A stretch of 64,000 nt of DNA from DATKCF01 sp035513345 (GCA_035513345.1 DATKCF010000125.1:1-64000), one strand, 5' to 3'. Shown: positions 17,058-27,303, counted from the stretch's first letter. A program made the numbers and translations. The notes: a model not told the origin generated them from the sequence alone.

Positions 17058-18002
17058 ATGGAACGACTGATCACGAGCCTCCACCACGTGACGGCTACCG
17101 TTACGAACGCGCAGGCAGATCTCGACCACTACGCGGGCGTCCTCGGCCTGCGGCTGGTCAAGAAGACGGTCAACTTCGACAACCACAACGTCTACCACTT
17201 CTACTACGGCAACGAGGTCGGCTCACCGTCGACCATCATGACGACGTTCCCGTACGAGGGCTACGGCGTTCCGGTCGGCAGGAAGGGCGCCGGCCAGATC
17301 ACCGTGACGTCGTTCTCGGTGCCCGACGCATCGCTCGGCTTCTGGGAGGACCGTCTGAGGGCGGCCGGAGTGACGGGCAGACCGATGCGCACGGCGGCAG
17401 GCGAGGACGCGATCGAGTTCGACGATCCGTCAGGGCTGCATCTGCGACTGGTCGGCACGCGGAGCGACGATCGGCCGCCCTGGCTCACTGCCGGCATCGA
17501 CGCGGCCGCGGCCGTCCGCGGGCTGCATACCGTCACGCTGTCGATACGCGAGCCGGAGCCGTCGGTCCGCTTTCTGACGGATGTCCTCGGATTCGAGATC
17601 ACGCATCGGGACGACGACTTCATCCGTCTGGGTGCGGGCTCGGACGGCACCGGCCGCGTTCTCGATATCGTTCGCGCGTCGGACTCGCCGGCCTCGTTGA
17701 ACGGTCTGGGCACCGTGCACCACGTCGCGCTCGCTGTCGCCGACAGCAGCGAGCAGATCCGCATCCGCGAGCATCTGCTGGCGCTCGGCTTCCCGGTCAC
17801 CGAGGTGCGCGACCGCCAGTATTTCACCTCGATCTACTTCCGCGAGCCGGGCGGCGTGCTCTACGAAGTCGCGACAGCCGGGCCGGGCTTCCTGGTCGAC
17901 GAGGAGCGGCCCGCGCTCGGCTGCGGACTGATGTTGCCACCGTGGGAGGAGCCGCATCGCAGAACGATCGAGACGCACCTCCCGCCCGTGCGGCACGACT
18001 GA
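17058..18002 (+). CDS. Ring-cleaving dioxygenase, MhqO/PcpA-like (two VOC modules)
   Basis: A 314-residue extradiol-type dioxygenase of the vicinal-oxygen-chelate superfamily. The N-terminal signature HHVTATV followed by LGLRLVKKTVNF and VYHFYYG is typical of hydroquinone/MhqO-type enzymes. The expected Fe(II) ligands are His10 (LHHVT), His222 (VHHVAL) and Glu270 (LYEVAT), matching the family spacing. The TTG frame upstream overlaps the CBS gene and was not used. The stop overlaps the esterase start (TGATG). Followed by catIJ-type CoA-transferase genes, it should feed a ring-fission product towards 3-oxoadipate. Confidence 0.87.
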   Translation: MERLITSLHHVTATVTNAQADLDHYAGVLGLRLVKKTVNFDNHNVYHFYYGNEVGSPSTIMTTFPYEGYGVPVGRKGAGQITVTSFSVPDASLGFWEDRLRAAGVTGRPMRTAAGEDAIEFDDPSGLHLRLVGTRSDDRPPWLTAGIDAAAAVRGLHTVTLSIREPEPSVRFLTDVLGFEITHRDDDFIRLGAGSDGTGRVLDIVRASDSPASLNGLGTVHHVALAVADSSEQIRIREHLLALGFPVTEVRDRQYFTSIYFREPGGVLYEVATAGPGFLVDEERPALGCGLMLPPWEEPHRRTIETHLPPVRHD

Positions 18003-18658
18003 TGGAATCACGAACGGATCCGCACGCCGCACAGCCCGTCGGACAATGGGGCGCGCCGCTCGGTGAAAGCGCGGCCGCCATGATCCTCGTGCACGGACGC
18101 AATGCGGCGCCGCGCAACGTCCTCGATGTCGCGGTCGTGCTGGACCGGCCCGCGTTCACGCATCTCGCGCCCGCCGCAGCCGGCAACACGTGGTACCCGT
18201 ACAGCTTCATGGCGGACACGTCGATGAACGAGCCCGGCCTGTCGTCGGCACTCGCGATGCTGAACGACCTCGTCGATCGCGTCGCCGCGCATGGCGTGCA
18301 GCGCCGCCACATCATACTCCTCGGCTTTTCGCAGGGCGCATGCCTCGCCGCGGAGTTCGCCGTGCGCAACGCAACGCGCTACGGCGGTGTCGTCGCATAC
18401 AGCGGCGGCCTCATCGGACCGCCCGGTACGACATGGGAGTATCCCGGCTCGTTCGACGGCACGCCGGTGTTCCTGGGCTGCAGCGATATCGACAGCCACG
18501 TTCCGCTCGAGCGCGTCGAAGAGAGCGCCGCCGTGTTCGAACGCATGGGCGCCGCGGTCGAGAAGCGCATCTATCCCGGCATGGGTCATCTCGTCAACGA
18601 GGACGAGATCGCATACGTGCAGACGCTGATGGACGACGTCGTCGAAGACGCAACCTGA
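18002..18658 (+). CDS. Phospholipase/carboxylesterase-type hydrolase, MhqD-like
   Basis: A 218-residue alpha/beta hydrolase. The nucleophile elbow is GFSQGA (Ser110), with Asp in GCSDIDSHVP and His in GMGHLV near the C-terminus. MhqD-like esterases are usually encoded beside MhqO-like dioxygenases, as here. Both ends overlap the neighbours by one base (TGATG), indicating coupled translation. The probable role is hydrolysis of a ring-fission ester or detoxification of quinone adducts; this is inferred from context. Confidence 0.85.
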   Translation: MESRTDPHAAQPVGQWGAPLGESAAAMILVHGRNAAPRNVLDVAVVLDRPAFTHLAPAAAGNTWYPYSFMADTSMNEPGLSSALAMLNDLVDRVAAHGVQRRHIILLGFSQGACLAAEFAVRNATRYGGVVAYSGGLIGPPGTTWEYPGSFDGTPVFLGCSDIDSHVPLERVEESAAVFERMGAAVEKRIYPGMGHLVNEDEIAYVQTLMDDVVEDAT

Positions 18659-19536
18659 TGGACCGCGTCGAATCGGGTGGGCGACGTCGCGCCACAGCGA
18701 TCCTGTCGCTCCGCGATGCGATCGCATTGCACGTCCATGATGGCGACACCGTGGCCCTCGAGGGCTTCACGCACCTGATCCCGCACGCCGCGGGGCACGA
18801 GATCATCAGGCAGCGTCGTCGTGATCTCACGCTGATCCGGCTGACTCCGGACATCATCCATGACCAGTTGATCGGTGTCGGCGCCGCGAGGAAGCTCGTT
18901 TTCGCGTGGGGCGGCAACCCCGGGGTGGGCTCGCTGTACAGGTTCCGCGATGCGATCGAGAACGGCTGGCCGCATCCGATCGAGATCGTCGAGCACTCGC
19001 ACGGGTCCATGGCCGCCGCATGGGTGGCCGGCGCCTCGCGACTTCCGTTCGGCGCTCTGCGCGGCGCCGCCGGCACCGACCTGCCCGCGCACAGTCCCGC
19101 GTTCCGCACGATCGAGTGCCCGTTCACCGGCGAAACGCTGACGGCCGTCGCCGCGCACCGGCCGGACGTCACCATCATCCACGCGCAGCGCGCCGACGAA
19201 ATCGGCAACATCCAGATCCGTGGCATGACCGGCGTACTGAAGGAAGCGGTGCTCGCCGCGGATCGCGCGATTGTGACCGTCGAGGAGATCGTGCCGCACA
19301 TCGAACGGGTGAGCGGCGATCTGCTCATCCCGGCCGAAGTCATCGATGCGGTGTGTCACGTGCCCGAGGGCGCGTACCCGTCCTACGCGCAGGGTCATAC
19401 TCGCCGGGACAACGTGTTCTATCGCGAGTGGGACGACATCTCGCGCAGCCGCGACCGGTTCACCGCGTGGATCGACGAGTACGTCCATGGCACGACGGAC
19501 GTGGCCGGTTTCCTCGCGCGGCTGCGCGCTACATGA
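18658..19536 (+). CDS. catI: 3-oxoadipate CoA-transferase subunit A
   Basis: A 292-residue class I CoA-transferase alpha subunit. It carries the CatI-type sequence DTVALEGFTHLIPHAAGHEI, then FAWGGNPGVGSLYRFRDA and CPFTGETLTAVAAHRPDV, and ends with WIDEYVHGTTD as in CatI of chloroaromatic degraders. With the next gene it would activate 3-oxoadipate with succinyl-CoA before thiolysis. Its start overlaps the esterase stop and its stop overlaps the catJ start (ATGA). A thiolase is not in the window. Confidence 0.88.
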   Translation: MDRVESGGRRRATAILSLRDAIALHVHDGDTVALEGFTHLIPHAAGHEIIRQRRRDLTLIRLTPDIIHDQLIGVGAARKLVFAWGGNPGVGSLYRFRDAIENGWPHPIEIVEHSHGSMAAAWVAGASRLPFGALRGAAGTDLPAHSPAFRTIECPFTGETLTAVAAHRPDVTIIHAQRADEIGNIQIRGMTGVLKEAVLAADRAIVTVEEIVPHIERVSGDLLIPAEVIDAVCHVPEGAYPSYAQGHTRRDNVFYREWDDISRSRDRFTAWIDEYVHGTTDVAGFLARLRAT

Positions 19537-20312
19537 CGGCGCTGCCCACGCCCGAGGAAGTGATGACGGTCGTCGCTGCACGCGCACTGCGCAACGGCCA
19601 GTGGTGCTTCGTCGGCATCGGGCTGCCCAACGTGGCCGCCAACCTGGCCAGGCGGTTGCACGCGCCCGACCTCGTGCTCGTCTACGAGTCCGGCACCATC
19701 GACTCGCGCCCCGATGTGCTGCCGCTCTCGATCGGTGATGGCGAACTGGCCGAGACCGCCCGCGTCGTCGTCTCCGTGCCCGAGATCTTCGCGTACTGGC
19801 TTCAGGCCGGCCGCATGGATGTCGGCTTCCTCGGCGCAGCTCAGATCGACCGCTTCGCCAACCTCAACACAACCGTCATCGGCAGCTACGCCTCGCCGCG
19901 CGTCCGCCTGCCGGGCGGCGGCGGCGCCCCCGACATCGCGGCGAACGCCCGCGAAGTCATCGTGATGGCTCGCCACTCGACCCGCATGTTCGTCGAGTCA
20001 CTCGACTTCCGCACTTCGGTCGGCCATGCCGAAGGCGGAGACTCACGCCAGCGACTCGGTCTGCCCGGCCGCGGACCGACGCGCGTCATCACGGACCTCG
20101 GTGTTCTCGAGCCGGACCCCGTCACGCACGAGCTGGTGCTGAGCGCCGTTCACACCGGCGTCGACGTGTCGCACGTCGTGCAATCGACGGGCTGGCCCCT
20201 GCGCGTGGCGGAACCGCCCGCAATCACGCCGGCCGTCGAGCCGCTCGAGCTGGAAACGCTGCGGGAACTGCTGCGGCGGAGCGCGGAATCGCACGCGAGT
20301 CGAAGTCGCTGA
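19533..20312 (+). CDS. catJ: 3-oxoadipate CoA-transferase subunit B
   Basis: A 259-residue beta subunit of the same enzyme. The catalytic Glu is Glu52 in VLVYESGTID. Further family motifs are LSIGDGELAETA, DVGFLGAAQIDRF, NLNTTVIGSY and LPGGGGAPDIA. It is the last gene of the four-gene overlapping operon that begins with the dioxygenase. Confidence 0.9.
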   Translation: MTALPTPEEVMTVVAARALRNGQWCFVGIGLPNVAANLARRLHAPDLVLVYESGTIDSRPDVLPLSIGDGELAETARVVVSVPEIFAYWLQAGRMDVGFLGAAQIDRFANLNTTVIGSYASPRVRLPGGGGAPDIAANAREVIVMARHSTRMFVESLDFRTSVGHAEGGDSRQRLGLPGRGPTRVITDLGVLEPDPVTHELVLSAVHTGVDVSHVVQSTGWPLRVAEPPAITPAVEPLELETLRELLRRSAESHASRSR

Positions 20313-20447
20313 TCGACGGGCCCGGCCAACTGCTTCCGCGCCGCGGCTCAGCATGCCGTGACCACCGTTGCTGCCGGCGGACCGATTCAGCCCATGTGCC
20401 GGCCGCGCGCTGCGCGGCACATCCCCAGAAAATACAGGAGCAACCCC

Positions 20448-21233
20448 ATGTCGGGATCCAGAATCCGCTGGTTCGTGGCTGCATCCGTTTCCGCGTTGTG
20501 TGCGTGTGCCGGCGAATCCGGCACGGTCGAGGTGGCCGGCGAGTGCGCCGATGCGAATCAGGCACAGGTCTGCACGTGGACGACGATGCAGGGCGACGCC
20601 GTGGTCGAATTCGGCGCGACGATCCCGCTTGCGGCGATCGAGAACGCGCCCCGGGAGGTAGCCATGGCATGGCCGCCACCCTCCGTCGCGGCCATCGATC
20701 TGCCCGAGGCCGCGGCGCCGAGCGGATTCAACCACATGACGATCTACTGGGAGCCGATGGGACACGGGCCGGCCGTCTACATGGTGCCGCACTTCGATTT
20801 CCACTTGTACACGATCACGTCGGCGGACCGGCTCGCGATCGACTGCGCCGATGAGTCGAAGCCGTCCGCGCTGCCGGCGGCCTACAGCCTGCCGGACGAG
20901 GAGCTGCCCCCGGAGATCGCCGAAGCCATAGGCGTCAGCACGCTGGTCGGCGTCTGCGTCCCCGAGATGGGCATGCATGCGCTGCCGACGGCCGAACTCG
21001 CCAGCACGGAAACCTTCAACAGCACCATGGTGATCGGGTACTATCGCGGGCAGAACATCTTCATCGAGCCGATGGTCGCGCAGTCCCTGCTCCTCGAACG
21101 CCGTTCCTTCGACATCCCGGTGCCCGCTGTACCCGGACTCGAGGGCAGGCAGCCGACCACGTTCCAGGCGATTTACAACGCGGACCAGGACGCGTACCGG
21201 TTCGTGTTCTCGGGCATGACGTCGCCGAACTGA
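20448..21233 (+). CDS. Lipoprotein with a PHFDFHLY motif (DUF5602/TTHB210-like)
   Basis: A 261-residue protein with a hydrophobic N-terminus ending SALCAC, a probable lipobox. The core FNHMTIYWEPMGHGP followed by VPHFDFHLYT recalls small secreted proteins annotated DUF5602 or TTHB210-like, where the His and Asp residues are conserved and may bind metal. AGGAG lies 7 nt before the ATG. It stands alone between the catIJ operon and the ADP-ribosylglycohydrolase gene. The family name is from memory of the motif and could be wrong; function unknown. Confidence 0.65.
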   Translation: MSGSRIRWFVAASVSALCACAGESGTVEVAGECADANQAQVCTWTTMQGDAVVEFGATIPLAAIENAPREVAMAWPPPSVAAIDLPEAAAPSGFNHMTIYWEPMGHGPAVYMVPHFDFHLYTITSADRLAIDCADESKPSALPAAYSLPDEELPPEIAEAIGVSTLVGVCVPEMGMHALPTAELASTETFNSTMVIGYYRGQNIFIEPMVAQSLLLERRSFDIPVPAVPGLEGRQPTTFQAIYNADQDAYRFVFSGMTSPN

Positions 21234-21336
21234 GAGGTGGACGCGCGTCGCTGCGCAACGCATCATTGACCCGAGCCGACACGGGCGCCACGCGACAGGA
21301 TCACGACGGACCTCCCGTGTCGGCATCGGACCAGGC

Positions 21337-22346
21337 ATGAACGCGGGCATCGCACCGATCGACAACACCGTTGTGCTGCGTGAGCTGCTGGGGCGATCGG
21401 CGATTCGCTGGGCGACACGTCGGAAGGCATGGACCCGACCGCTCGGGCAGCCGCGTTCGGCGAGGTACGCGACTGCCTGTCGAACCCGTTCGCGGATGGA
21501 CGGGCGGTCGGCCTGCCGTCGGACGACACGCAACTGGCATTCTGGACGTTGCGCCGACTCAACGAGGATGGCGGCCTCGTGCCCGACCGCCTGGCCCGCG
21601 AGTTATGCACCCACCAGATCTTCGGGATCGGCCAGACCGTCCGCGGCTTTATCCGACGCTACCGCGACGAGGGTCTGCCGTGGGAACAAACCGGCGTCCG
21701 GTCCGCGGGCAACGGCGCTCTCATACGCATCGCGCCAGTCCTCGTACCTCACCTGGCCTCACCCATGCCCTCGCCGTACGCGGATGCCGCGCTCGCCGCG
21801 ACGATCACGCACGACGACACGGCATCCGTCGGTAGCTGTGTCGCCTTCACCTCGATGCTCTGGGCGTTGCTCGAACGCACGTCACCGCCGCCCGCTGTCT
21901 GGTGGATTGACACGTTCACCGACACATTGCGCGCAATCGAGACGGACACAATGTACCGTCCACGCAGGCCGGGGCTCGAGTGGTCCGGGTCGCTTTCCGC
22001 CTTCATCGACACGCATGTCCGCGACACGCTCGACCAGGGCATCGACTGCCGCACCGCGTGCGATCGCTGGTACTCGGGTGCCTACCTGCTCGAGACCGTA
22101 CCGTCCGTCCTGCACATCCTGGCCATGCATGGCGACGATGCCGAGGAAGCGATCGTGCGGGCCGTCAATGACACGCGTGACAACGACACGATCGCGGCGA
22201 TCGTGGGCGCGGCCGTGGGTGCGCTGCCCGGACGTAGCGGGCTGCCCGCCCGCTGGATCACGGGCCTGGCCGGCCGCACCGGCGAGTCCGACGACGGAGA
22301 GGTATTTCGCCTCATCGCCGAAGCGGAGCGGTTGTGGGTCCACTAG
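21337..22346 (+). pseudogene. ADP-ribosylglycohydrolase with a one-base frameshift near the N-terminus
   Basis: The gene codes for a DraG/ADPRH-type hydrolase that removes ADP-ribose from proteins or small molecules. The first 19 codons (from ATG 21337, ending VVLRELLG) are in one frame. The continuation AIGDSLGDTSEGMD is in the -1 frame and carries on for about 315 codons to 22346. One G missing from the run at 21390-21393 would restore the family sequence LLG-AIGDSLG. The metal-binding motifs SDDTQLAFW and RDNDTIAAIVGAAVGAL are present. The open frame alone would start at ATG 21429 and lack the first metal-site segment. Mutation, sequencing error or -1 slippage on the G run are the options. 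Confidence 0.75.
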
Positions 22347-22354
22347 TGGCGCTA

Positions 22355-22382
22355 TTGCCCCGCGATGTCCGCACCGTAGTTT
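22355..22382 (+). promoter_or_regulatory. Promoter TTGCCC-N16-TAGTTT
   Basis: A -35 box TTGCCC (22355-22360), 16-bp spacer and -10 box TAGTTT (22377-22382) precede the glutamate dehydrogenase gene. Transcription would start near 22389, about 30 nt before the ATG at 22421. Confidence 0.5.
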
Positions 22383-22420
22383 GATCGGCCCGGCGCGTGA
22401 CTTCGAAGGGTAAGGTCTGG

Positions 22421-25400
22421 ATGGCGACGCGAACGGACGCGCTGATGGAGGCCGTCACGGAGACGGTGGTGGATCGGGTCGAGGCTGCGGACCGCGAGCT
22501 GGCCCGCAAGTTCGTGCAACTCTTCTATGCCGACGCGCGCGCCGACCTGTTCTCCAGGCGCGACGCCGCGACGCTGGCGGAGATGGCGATTGGCGCCTTC
22601 CGCTTCCTGCGCGAGGCGAGCCCGGACCGCGTTGCAGTCCAGGTACTGAACTTCGCGGATACTGACTCAACGGCCAATGCGCCGGTCACCATCATTCGCA
22701 CCCTCGTCACGGACCGGCCGTTCGTCGTCGATACGATCCGTGAGTACCTGACGTCGTGTGACCTCGATATCGAGTGGTTCATCTATCGTGTCCTGCACGT
22801 CGAGCGCGATGCAGCCGGTCGCATTGTCGAGTTGGGGCCCCGCGCGGAGGGCGGTCCTCGCGAGTCCCTGACGCACTGCGAGGTGCAGTACGTCGGGGAT
22901 CTCGCAAAGCACGACGAGATCGCGACGGCAATCCAGCGCAGCCTCGAGGATGTCGTCAGGGCAACCGACGACTTCGGAAGCATGGTCGAGGCTGCGCGCG
23001 ATACGATCCGGTACCTCGAGGAGCGCGCTGACAGTGTTCCGGATCAGGCAGGCGAGATCAGGGAGATCGAGGAGTTCGTCCGCTGGCTCGTCGATGGCGG
23101 CTTCGTGTTTCTCGGCTATCGCTCCTATTCGATTATCGATGTTGACGGCACGCGCGCGGTTGTGGTGGACGCCGGGTCCGGACTCGGCATACTGCGTGAC
23201 GAGAGCACCTCCTCGTTTGCACGGCCCGTGCCGCTCGACAGCCTGACACCGGGCCTGCGTGAGCGCGTCGAGAGCGGACGTTTGCTCATCACGAGCAAGA
23301 CCAACGCGCCGTCGACGGTTCACCGGCGAACACGCATGGACTACATCGGCGTGAAAAAGCTGGACGATGCGGGTCGCATCACGGGTGAGCGACGATTCAT
23401 CGGACTGCTCACGTCGAAGGCGAACGCCGAGGATGCGGAGCGCATCCCGATCCTGCGCGAGAAGCTGCGAACCATCGTCACGGACGCGGGCGCCATTCCC
23501 GGCACACACGACTACAAGGAGATCATCACGATCTTCAACTCGATGCCGAAGGAGGAGCTGTTCCTGACCTCCGCGCAGGAGATCGGCGCCGAGATCCGCA
23601 CAGTGCTCCAGCTCTACCACACACACGAGGTCAAGGTGACGCTACACCCCGACCCGCTCGGGCGAGGCGTCTCCGTCATGGCGATCCTGCCGAAGAAGAC
23701 GTTCTCGGGCGCGGTGCGCAAGGCCATCGAGGACACACTCGTCGAGCGATTCGGTGGCACGATCCTGAACTATCACCTTGCGCTCAGCGGCGGCGATCAG
23801 GCGAGACTGCACTTCCATCTGGGCACCACGCCGGAGCGCATCGGCGCTGTCGATCCCGAAGACATCGAGCACCGCATCCGCAGGCTGATCCGGACGTGGT
23901 CTGATCGTGTCCGACTCGAGCTCGAACGTGACCGGCCGCCCGACCAGGCGCGCCGGCTCGCGGAACGGTACGCCCGCGAGTTCAACGCGGAGTATCAGGC
24001 GGCCACGCCACCGGGCATTGCGCGCGACGACATCCTCCAACTCGAAGCGATGGCGGCCAGTGAGCAGCGGGTTGCGGTTCGCCTGTTCGCAACCGAGCCG
24101 CCGGACCCTCGCCGCGTGGTTGCACGATATGCCCATCTGAAGCTGTACCTCATCGGCGAGCGCCTGGTGTTGTCGGACTTCATGCCGATCCTGGAGAATG
24201 CCGGACTGCGTGTGCTGTTCGTGCGCCCGTTCGAACTGGTCGGCGAGGGTGGTCCGCGTTCGACCATCTACCTGTTCGCGGTCCAGGATCCGGCCGGGCG
24301 TCCGATCGACGTCGAACGTCAGGGCGCTCTGCTGGCCGAGTTGCTCCTGGCCGTGCATGCCGGTGATGCGACGAGCGATGAGCTGAACGGGCTGGTCCTC
24401 AAGGCCGATCTCGAGTGGCGATCCGTCGACCTGTTGCGCGCGTACTGCGAGTACGCCTTCCAGGTCGGCGCGGTGCCGAGCCGACGGTCGCTCGTGAGCG
24501 CACTGACGGCGCATCCGGAATCGGCTGCGCTGCTGGTCCGGCTGTTCGCGGCGAAGTTCGATCCGGCGGCGGCGGCCGACCACGCCGACCGCGTGACGGC
24601 CGGCGCCCGGCTCAGAGACGAGTTTATTGCATCGCTGGCGAACGTGCTGTCGCTAACCGAGGATCGCGCATTGCGCCAGATCCTCCGCCTCGTCGACGCT
24701 ACCGTGCGCACGAACTTCTACCGCCATGGTGGCGGGCAACCGACGTTCCGCTCCGGTGGTGTGCCGTACATTTCGCTGAAGTTCTCCGGCGAGGCAATGC
24801 AGGCGACCGTGCGTAACAGGCTGCTCTTCGAAGTATGGGTCCACTCCTCGCGCATGTCTGGCGTGCACCTGCGCACGGCGCGCGTCGCGCGCGGCGGAAT
24901 TCGCCTGAGCGACCGTCCCGACGACTTCCGGACCGAAGTGCTCGGACTCGTACGCACGCAAGCGCTGAAGAACGCGGTGATCGTGCCGGGCGGCTCGAAA
25001 GGTGGCTTCATTGCTCCGCGTGCGCAGGGCGATGCCGCAGCCAGGGCGGCAGAAGTGACCGGGCAGTACAGCACGCTGATGCGCGGGCTTCTCGACATTA
25101 CCGACAACCTGATCGATGGCGAAGTGCGAACGCCGGACGGCGTCATCGCTCATGACGAGCCCGATCCATACCTCGTGATCGCAGCTGACAAGGGCACTGC
25201 CCACCTGTCCGATGTCGCCAACGCGGTCGCGGCCGAGTACGGATTCTGGCTCGCTGATGCGTTCGCGTCCGGCGGTTCTCACGGCTACGACCACAAGGCG
25301 CTCGCCATTACGGCGAAGGGCGCATGGGAATGCGTGCGCCGTCATTTCCACGAGATCGAGCACGACACGCAGAGTGTGCCGTTCACTGTAGTCGGTATTG

Positions 25401-27292
25401 GCGACATGAGCGGCGACGTGTTCGGCAACGGTATGCTGCTCTCGCGTCAGATCCGTCTCATCGCCGCCTTCGACCACCGGCACATCATGGTCGATCCCGA
25501 CCCGGATCCGGCCACCTCCTATCGAGAGCGCGAGCGGCTCTTCGGCGCCGGCCGGACGAGCTGGGACGACTACGATCGTGAAGTGCTCAGCGAGGGTGGC
25601 TTCATCGTGTCACGTGGAGCCAAGTCCGTGCCGCTTCCGGCCCGGGCCCGGCAGGCACTCGGCCTGCCCGAAGACACCGTTGCGCTGGATGGCGAATCCC
25701 TGATCCGGGCCGTCCTGTGCGCGCCCGCGGACCTGCTCTGGAACGGCGGCATCGGCACGTACGTGAAAGCGTCCGACGAGCGACACGGCGATGTCGGCGA
25801 TCCGACGTGCGACACGGTCCGTGTCGATGCGCGCGAGCTGCGCGTGAGGGTGATCGGCGAGGGCGGAAACCTCGGACTGACGCAGGCGGCGCGCGTCGAG
25901 TACGCTCTGAATGGCGGGCGGCTGAACGCCGACGCCGTCGACAACGCCGGCGGTGTGGACCTGTCGGATCACGAAGTCAATCTGAAGATCCTGCTGAACG
26001 CCGTGGTGAACGCGGGTGCACTCGGCGTCGACGAGCGTAACGTGTTGATCGAGACGCTTGCATCCGAAGTGGTTGAACTGACCCTGCGCGACGTTCAGTC
26101 GCAGAGCCTGGCCGTCTCGATGGACGAGCATCGAGCCGAAGAGAGCGTAGACGATTTCCACTCGCTCATGCAGCATCTCGAGCGCGTCGGCCTGCTCGAT
26201 CGAGCGGCGGAGAAACTTCCGTCCCAGGAAGTGCTGCTCGAGCGGCGAGCGCGCGGCCGCGCCCTGACTCGCCCCGAACTCGCGTTGACGCTCGCATGGT
26301 CCAAGCTCTGGCTCAAGCAGCAACTGCTCGACAGTGCATTGCCCGACGACGCCTCGGCCGAGCCGTACCTGCACACGTATTTCCCGCCGACCGCGCGCCG
26401 TGTGGCGGGACCCGACGCACTCCGCTCCCACCGACTCAGTCGCGAGATCGTCGTGACACAACTCGTCAACGACATGATCGATCTCATGGGCGCCACGTTC
26501 ACGTTCCGTATGATGCGTGACACGGGAGCGCAACCGCCCGAGATCGCGCGCGCGTGGCTGATCGCGTCCCGCGTGTGCGGCGCACGCGAACTGCGCGCCG
26601 CGCTCGAGCGCGTCGAACTCGAGGTTCCCGCGCCGGTCTTCTACTTCTGGCTTCGTGGACTCGAGCGAGTGCTCGAACGCATCGCGCGATGGGTGCTTGC
26701 CAACGTGTCGCCGGAGACGGCCGCAACCACCGTCATAGCGCAGCACACCGATGGCCTCGAACGGCTCCGGAGCCAGTTCCTCGACCTTGTCGCCGCCGAC
26801 GACCGCGCCACCATCGAGAACCGGATCCGTGAGATGCGCAAGCTCACGGACAGGGATGATCTCGCCGAGCAGTTGACGACACTGCGCTATCTCGATCAGC
26901 TCCTCGATATCCTGCGCGTCGCCCGCGACACCGGCGCCGACGCCGTGCGCTCCGCGCGTGCCTACTACCTGATCGCGGAACTCCTCGAGCTGTCCTGGCT
27001 GCGACAGGCACTCACACAGGTGACGCAGAGTCGGTGGGAGCAACGGCTGGCGCAGGGCCTGCTCGACGATGTCGGCCGCGCACACCGCGCGCTGACGGCC
27101 GTCGTCGCGGGCGGCGACGGCGCCGCCGAACCAATCGAGGACGTCGTCGCTCGCCTGCACGATCGCCTGGCCCACGACATCACGCAGTTCCGTGCACTGC
27201 TCGGCGAGATCCGAGCCGACACCGGCGACCCGGCCCTCGCAGCCCTCGCCGTCGCGGTCCGCCAGTTGCGACACTTCAGCCGGCGCGCCTGA
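22421..27292 (+). CDS. NAD-specific glutamate dehydrogenase, 180-kDa class
   Basis: A 1623-residue enzyme that oxidises glutamate to 2-oxoglutarate and ammonia. The long N-terminal region has the ACT-like segment VTIIRTLVTDRPFVVDTIREYL. The catalytic core begins with FRTEVLGLVRTQALKNAVIVPG (about residues 830-855) followed by GSKGGF, and the nucleotide-binding part has VVGIGDMSGDVFGNG (about 990-1005). Length matches the family. ATG 22421 has AAGGGTAAGG upstream; GTG 22397 would add eight residues. It stands alone between two ADP-ribosylglycohydrolase pieces. Confidence 0.95.
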   Translation: MATRTDALMEAVTETVVDRVEAADRELARKFVQLFYADARADLFSRRDAATLAEMAIGAFRFLREASPDRVAVQVLNFADTDSTANAPVTIIRTLVTDRPFVVDTIREYLTSCDLDIEWFIYRVLHVERDAAGRIVELGPRAEGGPRESLTHCEVQYVGDLAKHDEIATAIQRSLEDVVRATDDFGSMVEAARDTIRYLEERADSVPDQAGEIREIEEFVRWLVDGGFVFLGYRSYSIIDVDGTRAVVVDAGSGLGILRDESTSSFARPVPLDSLTPGLRERVESGRLLITSKTNAPSTVHRRTRMDYIGVKKLDDAGRITGERRFIGLLTSKANAEDAERIPILREKLRTIVTDAGAIPGTHDYKEIITIFNSMPKEELFLTSAQEIGAEIRTVLQLYHTHEVKVTLHPDPLGRGVSVMAILPKKTFSGAVRKAIEDTLVERFGGTILNYHLALSGGDQARLHFHLGTTPERIGAVDPEDIEHRIRRLIRTWSDRVRLELERDRPPDQARRLAERYAREFNAEYQAATPPGIARDDILQLEAMAASEQRVAVRLFATEPPDPRRVVARYAHLKLYLIGERLVLSDFMPILENAGLRVLFVRPFELVGEGGPRSTIYLFAVQDPAGRPIDVERQGALLAELLLAVHAGDATSDELNGLVLKADLEWRSVDLLRAYCEYAFQVGAVPSRRSLVSALTAHPESAALLVRLFAAKFDPAAAADHADRVTAGARLRDEFIASLANVLSLTEDRALRQILRLVDATVRTNFYRHGGGQPTFRSGGVPYISLKFSGEAMQATVRNRLLFEVWVHSSRMSGVHLRTARVARGGIRLSDRPDDFRTEVLGLVRTQALKNAVIVPGGSKGGFIAPRAQGDAAARAAEVTGQYSTLMRGLLDITDNLIDGEVRTPDGVIAHDEPDPYLVIAADKGTAHLSDVANAVAAEYGFWLADAFASGGSHGYDHKALAITAKGAWECVRRHFHEIEHDTQSVPFTVVGIGDMSGDVFGNGMLLSRQIRLIAAFDHRHIMVDPDPDPATSYRERERLFGAGRTSWDDYDREVLSEGGFIVSRGAKSVPLPARARQALGLPEDTVALDGESLIRAVLCAPADLLWNGGIGTYVKASDERHGDVGDPTCDTVRVDARELRVRVIGEGGNLGLTQAARVEYALNGGRLNADAVDNAGGVDLSDHEVNLKILLNAVVNAGALGVDERNVLIETLASEVVELTLRDVQSQSLAVSMDEHRAEESVDDFHSLMQHLERVGLLDRAAEKLPSQEVLLERRARGRALTRPELALTLAWSKLWLKQQLLDSALPDDASAEPYLHTYFPPTARRVAGPDALRSHRLSREIVVTQLVNDMIDLMGATFTFRMMRDTGAQPPEIARAWLIASRVCGARELRAALERVELEVPAPVFYFWLRGLERVLERIARWVLANVSPETAATTVIAQHTDGLERLRSQFLDLVAADDRATIENRIREMRKLTDRDDLAEQLTTLRYLDQLLDILRVARDTGADAVRSARAYYLIAELLELSWLRQALTQVTQSRWEQRLAQGLLDDVGRAHRALTAVVAGGDGAAEPIEDVVARLHDRLAHDITQFRALLGEIRADTGDPALAALAVAVRQLRHFSRRA

Positions 27293-27303
27293 CACACGGC
27301 TCC

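Noticed and set aside
16976..18001. Open frame continuing upstream of the esterase gene
   Set aside because: The upstream part is out-of-frame sequence of the dioxygenase gene; the TGATG overlap marks the true start at 18002.
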